A stretch of DNA of 64,000 nucleotides from Drosophila pseudoobscura. Its lineage: Eukaryota; Arthropoda; Insecta; Diptera; Drosophilidae. Below, in pieces: positions 43,316-54,483 of this stretch. The position numbers were made by a program, and so were the translations under genes. How positions within the stretch are numbered: position 1 is the first letter of the stretch; every line of letters begins with the position of its first letter. Where the stretch lies: the NCBI RefSeq assembly GCF_009870125.1, contig NC_046679.1, positions 2,728,001 to 2,792,000 on the forward strand, written 5' to 3'. The notes under the pieces are model-generated. The model had not been told where the DNA came from. It searched no databases and was given only the letters and a program-made list of their open reading frames with translations.

Positions 43316-44364
43316 CTACAAAACAAAAAAGGATCAAGTTCGTATACCATCTGGTTGATAATAGCATCTGATCTTACTAGCATAGTGCGGTACGTTGGGG
43401 GCTGTATGGAAGACGCGATGTATGCCGTGGCCGCAGTAGCTACGAACCACGCTGAATCCATGTGGGGTCACATACTTCTGGATAACGTTGCCAATTTCGC
43501 GATACTTGACGCCCGGACGCACAAGCTCGATTGCCTTGGTCAGGGCCTCGTGGGTGACCTGCACCAGCTTCTTGTGCTTCTCCGAGACATTTCCGACAAA
43601 GAATGTCTCGTTCAGATCTCCATGGAACCCATGATGGAACACCGTAACGTCGATATTGCACAGATCTCCGTCCTCCAGGGGCCGCTTGTCCGGTATGCCA
43701 TGGCAAATCACCTCGTTAACGGAGGTGCAGCACGATTTGGGAAAGTTGTAGTAGTTCAGGGGCGATGGATAGCAGTCGCGCTCAATGGCTGCCTCGTGCA
43801 CCAGGCGATCCAGCTCGTCTGTGGTGATGCCCACCTCCACAGCCTTGGCCCCCTCGTCCAGGCATTCTCTTCCCAGGCGGCCTGCCACGCGCATGGCCTC
43901 AATTTCTTCATCGTCTAGCACCTTGATGGTTGTGCCTCGCAGGGCTTCCTCCGAGAGCGACCGTCCATCTACGTGATCAGCATAGTCCGGACGTTGAATG
44001 GTCAGTGGCACTGCGCGCTTGGGGGTCTGCTCGAACGGACGCAGCTTGCCGGTGTATTTGAACTGTGGCCAGGGGTTGTAAGCCCCGTTCTCGGCGGGGG
44101 TCTTCTGTGCCCCACCTAATTTAAATATTTCAAATATTTTATTCATTTTGATACGAAATTATACGAAGTTTAAGACGCGGACTGATACTAAACGATATTT
44201 CATAACGTACCTGCCAAAGCGTGAATAGCCTTATGTTCCTTCCAGAAACCCTTGAAGCAGGCCTGGGAACAGAAGAAGGACCCCTTGATGCCCAGCTTGA
44301 GGCAGCTGGGGCATTGCAGAGTCGCCTCCTTGCCGCAGTTGGTTGTCTCGCATATCTGAGTCAT
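43083..44364 (-). CDS. MetAP1: methionine aminopeptidase 1 (exons 44364-44211, 44115-43378, 43315-43083)
   Basis: Three exons (154, 738 and 233 nt) encode 374 residues. The cytosolic enzyme removes initiator Met from nascent proteins. The N-terminal zinc-finger region (residues 5-48; CETTNCG, CPSC, FFCSQAC, KEHKAIH) is the ribosome-associated C6H2-type finger of eukaryotic type 1 enzymes. The catalytic pita-bread fold keeps all expected residues: His190 (CHGIP), metal ligands Asp207 (NIDVTV), Asp218 (GDLNET), His281 (GHGIH), Glu314 (IEPM) and Glu345 (QFEQT). These align with human 212, 229, 240, 303, 336 and 367 at a constant offset of 22. Introns are 62 and 95 nt with GT-AG ends. It is convergent with Rpb10. 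Confidence 0.98.
43378..44115 (-). CDS. MetAP1: MetAP1 exon 2, catalytic core
   Basis: 738 nt; acceptor taaatt-ag, donor GCTA-gtaaga on the minus strand. Contains His190, both Asp ligands and His281. A frame-open ATG upstream at 44146 is intronic and not needed. Confidence 0.97.
44211..44364 (-). CDS. MetAP1: MetAP1 exon 1, zinc-finger region
   Basis: 51 codons plus one base; starts [20 protein letters not shown] and ends HALAG split across the intron; donor GCAG-gtacgt on the minus strand. Confidence 0.96.
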
Positions 44365-44464
44365 TTTATTATTTCACAAATATTTTATTTTTATTTTCTT
44401 TCCAATATAGTGATAAATAATGTGACAGCGGATTTATGAATCAGATATACCTCAGAAATATATT

Positions 44465-44475
44465 GAAATATACCG
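44465..44475 (-). promoter_or_regulatory. motif 6-like element upstream of MetAP1
   Basis: Minus strand reads CGGTATATTTC, about 100 nt upstream of the MetAP1 ATG. Related copies lie at about 44850 and 44885-44900. Confidence 0.45.
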
Positions 44476-46676
44476 CATAATTTTCAAAATATATCGTACA
44501 TATACTGACGAATTCAAGTTCTATTTTACATATTCCTCGTTTTTGATATTCCGTCGAATATTATTAGCTATATAGATCTCTCAGTTTTGCCCATATAGTT
44601 TTATACGATTGATGAATCAATTTTGATCAGTATTAAATACTTTCAAGTACTTGCATGTATTGTATTTTGACAAAAACACGGTTTCAACCAAAATAGAGCA
44701 AGTGCCACCAAACTTGAGCGCCAAAGAGAAATTGTTTGAAAGTGAATGAGCGAAAATCATTAAAATAAATTGTGCACGGAAGTACGATTTGAGAGAGCGA
44801 AATTCAAAAAACCTGCGAATGGATGTTTCTATATCCTTTGTTCTTAAATATACCTTTATATATTAAATTTAATAGATTGATAAAATATACCATTTTATAC
44901 CGTAAAAAACGAAAAAACAAACAACGAGATGAACAACTTTAAATAATGGACAACGATAAACATAACAGACGATAAGTATGTTTTATGTTTTTTATGTTTT
45001 TATGCAAAAACCATCAGTATTTTTGTGCTTTATCGGTATTTTTCATCGAACACTGTTCAACACTGAAATATAATATACCTAATATAGCTATACCATGCGC
45101 TTGAAATGCAAACGAGTGAAAAATAAGAAACTTTAAAAGTAACTATATTTATTAAAATACTAATTCAATTATAAGAATAACCAGTGGGCATTGTTGGTAA
45201 AATTAACCAACAAATTCAATTTTCCCAAAAAGTATGTTTTTATTATTATTATTTGAACGGAAGAAACAGAAAGCGCGCCAAACCGAATTTCAAATTTACA
45301 CCCCCTTTGGTGTGCTATTCTGGCAAGATGCTGTGTTTATATATATGTATATATTCCACATCCCTACTGTTTACGTTCAAAACGCGAAAAACTTCGGCAG
45401 TGAACGGACATGGTTTTCGCAGTGGCGGTAAAAGAATATTGAAAACGAAAGAATATTGGCAACAAACTTGTTTGCAACAAATGGCAGAACACAAAAATAT
45501 CTGCAGCAAAGGCCAAAAGGATAAATCTCTTTGGTTCTGAAGTGAGTGTTTGTGTAACCGGAAGTCATGGATGTGTTTATGGAATTGATTAATTGATAAA
45601 AACTTAATGGCAATAATTCTAATGGGATTAGGAATTCAGTTTATTCAACAAGTGTATTTCGAGTATGTGTGATTTTTGATTGGACTGTTGAACACCTCGT
45701 GGCTGCCACGCTAATCACTCCGCTTAATCGGTGCTGTCTCTTCGAGAGTCACTTAGTCGCGATCTTCGCACTCGATTCTAATTCGATTATAATCGTTGTG
45801 TGCATTTAAGTGTGTTATCAGTTGTGGGTTTTGTTTTTGCATTATACGAGTATATGTATGTACATGTGGACATGTACAAGGCTCGTATGCTTGAGCAGAC
45901 AACAAATGAACACGCCGCTGTTGCCTCCTCTGCCCCTGTTGCTCTGTTGGTCTGTTGCTGATAGAAGCGCAGCATTCAATGGCTATAAATAACAAGCGGC
46001 ACGCGGCGCGCTGACTTGCCTCTGCTTCTGTCTCTGCCTCTGCCTCTGATTGTGTGCACTGCCGCCGCCAGTATCATTGCCTCTTCCTCAAGTGCCACTG
46101 CTCCCCGTCTTGGTGGGTGTTTTGCGTCTTACGCTTCCTTCTATCTACATACATATGTCTGGCGACGCTGTGCGGTTTCCAGTTTTCCGCTTTTCATTTC
46201 ACACATCGCAAAAGTAAAAACAAAAAACAAAAAAACAAATAAATCTCAACGCAGATGATCGTCAATTGCCAATCTAAAGGCCGCCGGCATAATTAAAATA
46301 GAATGTTATATTTAATTTTATTTTTTTGTCGATTTTGCTTTGTTTTACGATTATGTGCTTGTACACAGTATGTGTTTCGGTGTAGCCTACTGCAATACGG
46401 AACCAGCCGGAGTCAAGGTGCCCATGATCTCCGAGCAACGGCCACGATGATGCGAAATAGTAGAGCCAGATTCCTCTCGGTAGCAACGAACTCGATGGCA
46501 GACCCCAGTTCCACAGTTCCCCAGCCCCACAGTGCCCCAGTCTTGCCTGCCTGATCGCGCGGGCCTTTTATTCATTGTGTTTCTCTCTCCTTTGCTTTTT
46601 TTGGTCAACGATCCGCATTTGTGGTCTGTCTGGCGTCTGGCGTCTGGCCTCTGCCGTATGCCCGGGGCACCGGCAA

Positions 46677-46871
46677 TTAAAGGTAAGCTGGAGGCCCAAA
46701 AGGCAGCCTGCACGTCCGCGCATTAGACTTAATTGGCTCTGGGCCTGGCTTTGGCTCTGGGTCTGGGTCTGCAGGGCCCTGCACTGGTTCCTTCTTCGGG
46801 ACTTCTTCAGGAATGTCGTCTTCCAGATTGTTGCAAAACTTTTTCATATGCTCCGCATTTTGTCTGTCCAT
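46677..46871 (-). CDS. candidate 64-residue small ORF
   Basis: Minus-strand ATG at 46871, TAA ending at 46677. It begins MDRQNAEHMKKFCNNLEDDI, followed by an acidic and Pro-rich stretch (PEEVPKKEPVQGP, then PDPEPKPGPEP). An acceptor-like site (pyrimidine-rich tract, then tttccatctag) lies just before the ATG. The second half is a translated hexamer repeat, which weakens the case. No homolog recognised. Confidence 0.25.
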   Translation of the reverse strand: MDRQNAEHMKKFCNNLEDDIPEEVPKKEPVQGPADPDPEPKPGPEPIKSNARTCRLPFGPPAYL

Positions 46872-49800
46872 GCTAGATGGAAATTTATGCGTGACGGGGA
46901 AAGAAAAGAGAGGCAAAGTGAAATGGAAAATATGAAATTCAAAATGTTTGCGGGGGCGGCCCTTCGGCCCTCTCTCTCTCTCTCTCTCCGAGACGCCTCA
47001 ACACTTCCGTTTTGCCAGAATATCAACTTCCGCTGCCGAACAATTGTCAGCGGGAGGGTTGGCTGATGCAGGGCAATGGTTGGGAGACGACTCTGAACAA
47101 AAGACGCTCATTGATATTGTTGCCCAGGTTGCTCACGCTCCAATAAACCCACCCATCCCCTCCCACCCGGACGAACGGAGGAGCGGTGGGGAAAAAGGAG
47201 CATTGGGAGCTAGAAAACGCATTTCATTTTTGCTTCACTGGGCTTCACTGCTGCCCTTGTCTGTCCCCTCAACTGGCAAACATTTTGTGGCAACTTGGCC
47301 ATTAAGCATTTCGTGTTTAAGCAGTGCGGATGGCCCCGACAGTTCCCCGACCAGATCTCGCTCCTGACACCCTTCTCCATCTCCTCCTCCTCCCAGGAGG
47401 ACAAGGACAGCAGAAAGGAATAAAAATTGCCCGCGTATGCATTTCTTAACAATAATTCTCGCCCCCTACAATACTCGTGCTTCTCTCTTCCCCAGCGACA
47501 ACATTTCATTTCATATTTTCTGCCAGAGCCAAGCTTTGAATAGAATTCATTTTGATTTTTCCTTCCCTTCGTTCCCTTTCCCTTTCCCTTCCTTTCCTTT
47601 TCTTATTATTTTCCTTTTTCCTTTTTCTCTGTTCTCTTTTACTCTCTCTGTCTCCCCGTCTCCACACGCACTTCAGTCGGATGGCGCTTAACAAATTTTT
47701 GCTGGATTTCTTTTTATTTTTTATTTTTTTTGTCGGGGGGTCTATTCTCCCTGTATTTTTGTCCTGGAAATGTTGAATTTTTCGCATTTTTTGCTGTCGT
47801 AGCAGGACAAAAATTAAAAGCGAATTAAGTTCTGACAAAACTCATACGGAAAAAGCTGTGTGGCTCTCAGTGTCTGGTGACCGAAGATAAATGCAGTTAA
47901 TATCAGGTGAAGGCATAACAACCTCAAAGGTGGCCGTCCGGTGGCACACGATACAGCAAATCGTTTGTAAGATTTGAGTTATTTTATGGATATTGGAGTC
48001 CCAGTCCCGGTCTCTATATCTGTAGGCAGTTAGGAAGGTGCAGGGGTAGCCGCCTTGGTGTCTTGTGTAGGCGCTACAGCTGTCGCCGTGCCTCTAACAA
48101 GCATCGTAGCATCCACGTCCTCGGCAGAGACACTCCACGCCCCCAAACATCGTCCCAAACTCCACGAGTTACGAGTATTTCTTTTCGTATTTTTACTTCA
48201 TCTTTTGCCGAGCCTGCCACTGTTCCAGCGCTTTGAATTTTTTCCCTCCCCCAATTTCTGTTGCCATAAAGCAAAGTTAATGATATGTCGCAAGTGCTTG
48301 TCTGTACGCGTGTGTGTGAGTGCCACAGTGTACATGTGTACATGTGTGAGTGCCACACAAGTGCGCTTCCACTTGGCTGAGTCCTGTCTTGCTCCCCTCT
48401 TCCCTCTTCCCCCTGCAACATGTGTAATTAATTAAAGTCTAAGCAGATTTTATATTTCACTTACTTGGTCCCGGCCCCAGACCAGCTTATGGGTACATCA
48501 TTTTACTTTTTGTCATATTTCTTCTGGTAATTATTATACCCATAATTATTGCTTTCTATGATAAAGATAACTAATTGGCTGTACGCATCGGGGGCGGCGT
48601 CTAATACATATTTAATTCATCTCCAAAATGTAATACAAAGCAGCGAAGATTCCATGCTGAGACAAAGATTAATGCTGCCTTCGCTTAAGGCAGATTCTTA
48701 CATAGAAATGGCATATTTTCAGCCCTCTTTTCTTAAATTTGTAGTCTCAATTTCTGTTTTTATTCCCTTGAACAGCACTCATGGCCAGACATCTCTTTTG
48801 AACACAAATAAAAGCCCCGCTGTGTGCGTGGGTGTCCGCCCAAGTATCGGACTTTATTCGAAAAATGTTAATATGCACAAAAATTGCCCTACATCCAGAA
48901 GAGTTCCATTGAACCATTCAATAGCTTCGATTGCTTCGGTCATGGTTTTGGCATTTTGTAGTTGGCCAAACTTAAACTTGGTCTACAAACTTTTCACTTT
49001 CCGACTCTCTCTCTCTCTCTCCGCCGGATCGTTTTCGCTTGCACGCATTTACATGCCAGAAGTTAAGTCGCCAATTCCCTTACAAAATTCTCTCGCTTTG
49101 TGCCTCGTCCTTTATTCACGTCCCGGCATCCTTCCCCTACCAGTCAGCGCTACGGGGGGCGTTTCCATATAAATTTGTACAACGGTCGCCCTGCCGTCAC
49201 TTTTATTTGCCAAATTAAAAGGATTTCACTCGCTTTTCATATTTGCATTGTGTGTGTTTTCCCTTAAATTTTTTTTTTCGTTCTTTTCCATATTTTATCG
49301 CCAGGCTGGCAGGCGTTGGGGCCTGGGACTGGGACTGGGCCTGGGACTGGAGCTGGGACTCGTCGTTGCCGACAATTTTCCCACGCAATCACCATAAAAA
49401 GGAATCTTTGCCGCCATATTTTTGCTGGCGCTGCTTGCCAGCAATTGTTATTCATGACCCGAAACAACAGGGGCATCATCATCAACAGCTTCAGCAGCGG
49501 ATGCGGCAGTGGCAGCGGCAACAGCCTGGTATCCAGGATGCAAAGGTGCGCATCCCAACCACGTTCTGGCCTACACCCGCGCTGCCACCCAGTCCCAATT
49601 CTCAATTCCCAGGCCACCGGCCACAGGCCGGTCGTCATTTGTCGTTGTTAGTATTAATTATTTCTTAACATTAGTGCTGCGGCCGGCCGTCGGGATACGG
49701 TAGCCGGAATCGAGGCTGCGAGCCAAGTTTATAAATAAATCGGAAATTCTTTATGAACGGTGAGCAGGGCATAGCTATGGCTGTCCAGCGCTGGCCTGGT

Positions 49801-50882
49801 CTCTTCGTGGCCTCTCGGCCCTCGTTGCCCTCTTGCCCTCTTGCCCTGTGGTTATTTGCATCACCCGGTTTCTGTTACAGATTATGGCAATGAGGATGCG
49901 ACGCCCGGCAGTTGGGTGGTTGGGTGGCAGTGGCTCCCCCCACCTGTCTGCGGGGTATTTTATGGCTGAACTTTATTTACATTCACATGCCGAGCTGCTA
50001 AATAATCAGGACTCGCCTTGTTCCCCCTACTCCTACTCCTACTCCATCTCCTTCTACAAGCCTTGCCTCATTTGCCCCCATCCCGACTCGGCTACAGTTG
50101 CAGTCACGTGGAGGATGGAGGCTGCAGGCTGCTTGGTTGGGTGCTCCTGTCCCTGGACAAGGGCCACAGGTGCTAGGTAGCCAAGTTTAATTATTTGCCC
50201 GTTGGCTTTGGATTCGTCCTGGTTCTGGCCGTTGGGGCTGTTCGTGGTCCTGGCCTTTAGCCCCTGTCTTGCTTTCAGTCTGTCGGTGTGTTTTTATCTG
50301 TCTGTCCCAATGTTTGCTTGTCTGTTTGTTAGTTCAGCCAGCCGCCTCGCCTTGGTTGCATTCTGCGCTTGTAAAGCATTTTAAATCGCATAAAAGTCGG
50401 CTCCTGCCAGACCAGAGCCCGGCCGGGCTCTCGGATGGAGGCTGCAGAACATCGTATTCATTACAGCATTTCACTCTGGTCCTGCCTTTGGAAGAGGTCT
50501 GCTTTCCTCTTCTGCCTTCGTAATTGAAATTAAGTTGTTTCCAAATTGAGGCACGCTTCTACATCCTTCATCTGCTGCCCCTTCCTGCAAGTTTGCCCGT
50601 TCCATTCATTTCGATGCAAAGACAGCCTCAGAGCGAGGAAACTCGAAAAGTGTGTCCAGAATGAGTTAACCAACTCAAAGGACAACAGATCTAGATGACA
50701 ACGGAGCACTTGCTTAAGTTTTGGCAAATATTCTTCATTTGAATCGGTTCTGCTCTTTAGATACTAAACATTCCTTTGAATTCATATCTTTAGCCTTACT
50801 TTTCGAGTAGTTTACAACTGCAAATGCCAACTGTCAGATGCGACGGAGCAAATCAAAATTAGGCAAACAAAGAAGTCAAGGA

Positions 50883-50908
50883 GGGGGCGCGGGGCACGGG
50901 GCACGGGG
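50883..50908 (+). other. G-quadruplex motif
   Basis: Four runs of four or more G separated by CGC, CAC and CAC loops. This meets the usual G4 definition. Confidence 0.75.
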
Positions 50909-51004
50909 CACACCCGGGTCGGGTTTCGTTTCAAGATTTGCTCTTGTAAAACACTAAAAATGACAAAGCCGAAATGAGAGATGAATGGATGGAATGGATT
51001 CGGA

Positions 51005-51024
51005 GGGGAGGGGATGGGGAGGGG
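51005..51024 (+). other. G-quadruplex motif with one- to two-base loops
   Basis: Four GGGG runs with loops A, AT and A, about 100 nt after the G4 motif at 50883. Confidence 0.75.
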
Positions 51025-53842
51025 AGGTGATAGAACGGTGGATGGATGGATGAATTGGTGTGAGAACGATTCGCTTGGCCTAGTCCAAGTTTCATTTCCA
51101 CTCACTTGGCGGAGGAAGCTGCCGCGTTTCGAGAAGACCGATTCCCGATTCCCGATTCCCCCAGCTACTTGACGCTTGTCATTGTCAGCTCTTGTAGTTG
51201 GAAAGTTGGAAAGCGAGCACTTGACAAGCCTGATTGATGGCCCTGCCCTGACTGCAAGGAGGAGTGTGCCTTCATGCCGGAATGCGAGTATCCTGCTGGC
51301 TGCGCGACTGGCGCACTTATCTCATCTAATTAAACTAAAAGTAAATGGCGCGTGCCATTTGAAAATGACATTTAAAAGCTTTTAACTGCTCATTTATGCA
51401 CAGAGTGCGAGCAAAATCTGACTCTGAGTCCCATTCCAATCCCGAATCCGAATCCAAATCCGAACCAAATGTCCTCAGGCTCTCTCAGACTTTGAACGGA
51501 TCCAAAGAGCATAAGTAGGTAAATAAAATGGAAATCTTATTTGTTTATGCATCTACCTATTACGTAGATGAATTTGTTTACGTTTCGGGAACGCAGATCG
51601 CACCGCGAATTGACCCAGACCCAAAGAGCTCTGATAATTCCATCTAGTCCATGTGGGTGCGATAAGAGAGACAAACAGAGAGTGAGAGGGAGATGCTGGC
51701 TCAAGGAGGACGCATTTGATAATGAGCCAAACAGAGGGAAACTTTAGCTCTAATCAATTAACATACTTTTCAATGATTTTCAATTTCCTCCCCAAGAACA
51801 GATCTGAAGGGGCAGGGATTGTAATGGGAAATTACACTCAAGTTTATTTTTTCTTTGCTCTCTGCTTCTTTGCGCGGGCTTATTTAGTTTGGAATTTATC
51901 AATTGAATTTTTAATTTCGCTTAAATGAGAAAGTAGCATCGTCATCATCATTCCCAGCATCGTTGTCGTTCCTGTTCCTGCTCCTCGTTGGCCCCACGCG
52001 GCGTATACGTAATTATGCGACCATGGATTATGGAAATGGCTGTTGCTGCCTTTTCCTTTTGCCTTTCCAGCTTCCCCCCACTGCTGCCCTGCTGCTTGAG
52101 GTCCTGCTGCTGCCGTTGCCGCCTCCCTCAGAGATCCGCAATTTGTGCCGAGTGAAATTAAAGGAAATGAAATTAAGAAAATATGTTGCACTCCTTTGGG
52201 TCTGGGCTGTGCCCCGCCACCGCTTTGTTTGGCTGCGGAAACTTTTGTCCAACGATTGCCCGTGGAATTGTCTGCGGGGTGTTTGGCTTTATTTGTTAGT
52301 AGCCTCTTACGGGCTAACTCGTGTCCCACCCCCCAACAATGCCACCATCCAAGCCACCACCACCACAAAAGGCAACTTAATTTGCCATAAAAAGCCAGCC
52401 GACTCGTTGATTTGTTTTGTGTGTTAGTGTGTAAGTGTGTGTGCCACCGGAAATGAAATGATTTAATGAAATTGCCACAATTGTTGAGGCAGCAGCAGCA
52501 ACAGCCTGATGACAATGGCTTCGGCCCAGCATTGAAGTTAATTGAAAAGGTTTCGTGAATTGCCTGGTCCTGGATTGCGTTCGAGCTAAGCGATTTTTAA
52601 TTACCCGATATTGTGCATGGCTCTAACGGTGGGCGGGTGGGTGGTTGACTGCCTGCCTGCCTGCCAGCCCTCGCATCCTTCGGCATGAAATTAATTGAGT
52701 GCTAAGTTGATGGCAGAGCATTTACCTGGATGCCTGCCTGCCTGCTCACTCCCTACCTATGCGCCTTCCCGACTCCGTGGCGCAGCTGCCGGATGGTTTC
52801 GCTGAAATTCTACACCTCTTCTGTTTTAAATGCTTTGCTTGGTGGCAGCTTCTGCCAGCCTTTATGAGGCCCCGAGGCGGCACAGATGTGCATCCACACA
52901 CTCTTCCGTCCTCCATCTTCCACATAGATGAGATTTTTACATAAACATACAATGCTCTCGTATGTAAATCAGACACCGAGTGTGCATTGATTGCCCTGAA
53001 ATGAGTCTACCTACTAACAGATACACAGATACACAGATACAGCAGCAGATACATCTCTTTCAATTTGAATGAGATGTGCACGGTCGGAGCTGCATAATTT
53101 GCTCGGCATTCGATTGTCAGACAGCTGCACCGCTGGCAGCCATGGCATGGCGTCTGGCTTGGAATGAGCAGATGAATCCACTTTGATGACATTTCCCCTT
53201 CGCTCAGTATTCAAATTGCAAACGAGTAGCTCTCCTCGATGGCGCAGAGCGAGGAATACTACCATCGGGGAATAGGAATGCGGCAGCCATTCGATCTGCA
53301 TTCGAACAGTTTAATCCTAGAAATGTTCCAATGCAAATTCTGCCTCAAATTACCCATTCAGATGTGTGTGAAAAATTCCACGCTTAATTGCAAAGCAAAA
53401 TAAAAGCAAATCGTGAAATCTTTCATGGTCAGGGCACAAACAAAATCAATGAGAGCTCTATCGCATCAAATTGTATGTCATTTGATAGGACAAAGGGTTA
53501 TCAGCGGCTCAGAGAGCTTGGGAAAATGAAAACAGAGTGGAATGACAGAAAGAAGAAACTCTTGCCTCCGAGGTCGAAGCCACACATACTCTGGGAGGCC
53601 TAGGCTTCGATTGTGAAATGTTTCAGCGAGATACTATTAAAATTGGGGAACCGTTTTGCATACAACAACAGACAGATTCATTCATTCAGCTATTCTCATT
53701 CGAATGAGATGCTTTTGGGTGAAATGCGAATACCCTCTGCTAGGGTATACAAATAAATTGCATTGAGTCTGGTGGAAACCTCAATGAAATCATTATTATT
53801 GCGTTTTTTTTAAATGATTCTCTGGTAATTTTTCAATTGCAG

Positions 53843-54483
53843 GCCAGGCACGTGCTTAGCGAAAATGCAGAAGTTTTACGTAAAAAACTGATAGGCACAA
53901 CCGAACGATCCCCCCATTCAGCGACAAGCCACAGAACGTGCGAAGAGGCCCCGGGCCGCCCGTTAAATTGTGTTAAAAAAGCAACAAAACAAAAAGAGGG
54001 AACACATCAGAGGAGGAGCCATGCCGGCAGCCGTGGAATCGCTGTGGATGCGTAGGAGGCACGGTACGGCCATGAGCTGCACCAACTTCGCCCTGCTGAT
54101 GGCCACGGGTCTGCTGGTGCTTATCTCGGCGCATGCCAAGAGCACCCGGTCCAGTGGCGAGCTGCAGCCCCTGTCGACGGATCACGTTGCACTCGCCGAG
54201 GGGCATGCCCACGACCAGTCGGCCGCACACTCACATTCACATTCGCATTCACATCACCCATCAGGCTCCGATGCGGAGCAGCAGCAGCAGCAGCACCAGC
54301 TCCGGGCCATGCATCATCAGCATCGACAGCAGCACCGGGATGCGGCACATTCCCATCCAAATCCGAATCTTTTGCGGAACAATCGACGCACCTACCGCAG
54401 CAAGTACACCATCGAGCAGCTGATGCGCCTGCAAGTGACACCAAAGGTATCCGAAGACATTGACATGGATCCCTGCAAGGCTG
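53843..54483 (+). CDS. tok: tolkin-like protease, first coding exon (CDS 54021-54483, partial)
   Basis: An acceptor (ttttcaattg-cag) at 53842 suggests the exon starts at 53843 with 5' UTR. The CDS runs from ATG 54021 to the donor GCTG-gtgagt, giving 154 codons plus one base. The protein begins MPAAVESLWMRRRHGTAM, a basic N-region, then a hydrophobic core (FALLMATGLLVLISAHA), so it is secreted. A His/Ser tract (HSHSHSHSHH) and a Gln tract follow. It ends SEDIDMDPCKAG, which matches the propeptide of tolkin/BMP1-type proteases (DPCKA), not the tolloid N-terminus. Tolkin is an astacin metalloprotease that activates TGF-beta family ligands in axon guidance. Catalytic, CUB and EGF domains lie beyond the window. 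A uORF of eight codons sits at 53865-53891. A second in-frame ATG at 54072 is a possible start. Confidence 0.78.

Larger units (their letters stand above)
44365..53842. other. intergenic and probable regulatory region between MetAP1 and tok
   Basis: About 9.5 kb with no convincing protein gene. The first 700 nt hold several GGTATATTT-like elements on the minus strand, fitting a MetAP1 housekeeping promoter. From about 45.7 kb on, composition is balanced with CT-rich and TG-rich tracts (46973-46988, 47577-47660, 49007-49021), homeodomain-like TAATTA cores and three G-quadruplex motifs (49325-49345, 50883-50908, 51005-51024). Long open frames (48549-49172, 51880-52515) have no coding character. 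A non-coding first exon of tok is probably within or near the end of this region. Confidence 0.6.

Noticed and set aside
43355..43918. 187-residue plus-strand frame
   Set aside because: Antisense shadow of MetAP1 exon 2, whose minus-strand protein is unambiguous.
48549..49172. 207-residue plus-strand frame
   Set aside because: No domain, biased composition, starts in AT-rich sequence, no splice or promoter context. Chance ORF.
51880..52515. 211-residue minus-strand frame (and 51963-52427 plus)
   Set aside because: Overlapping open frames on both strands in simple-repeat-rich DNA; no consistent coding signal.
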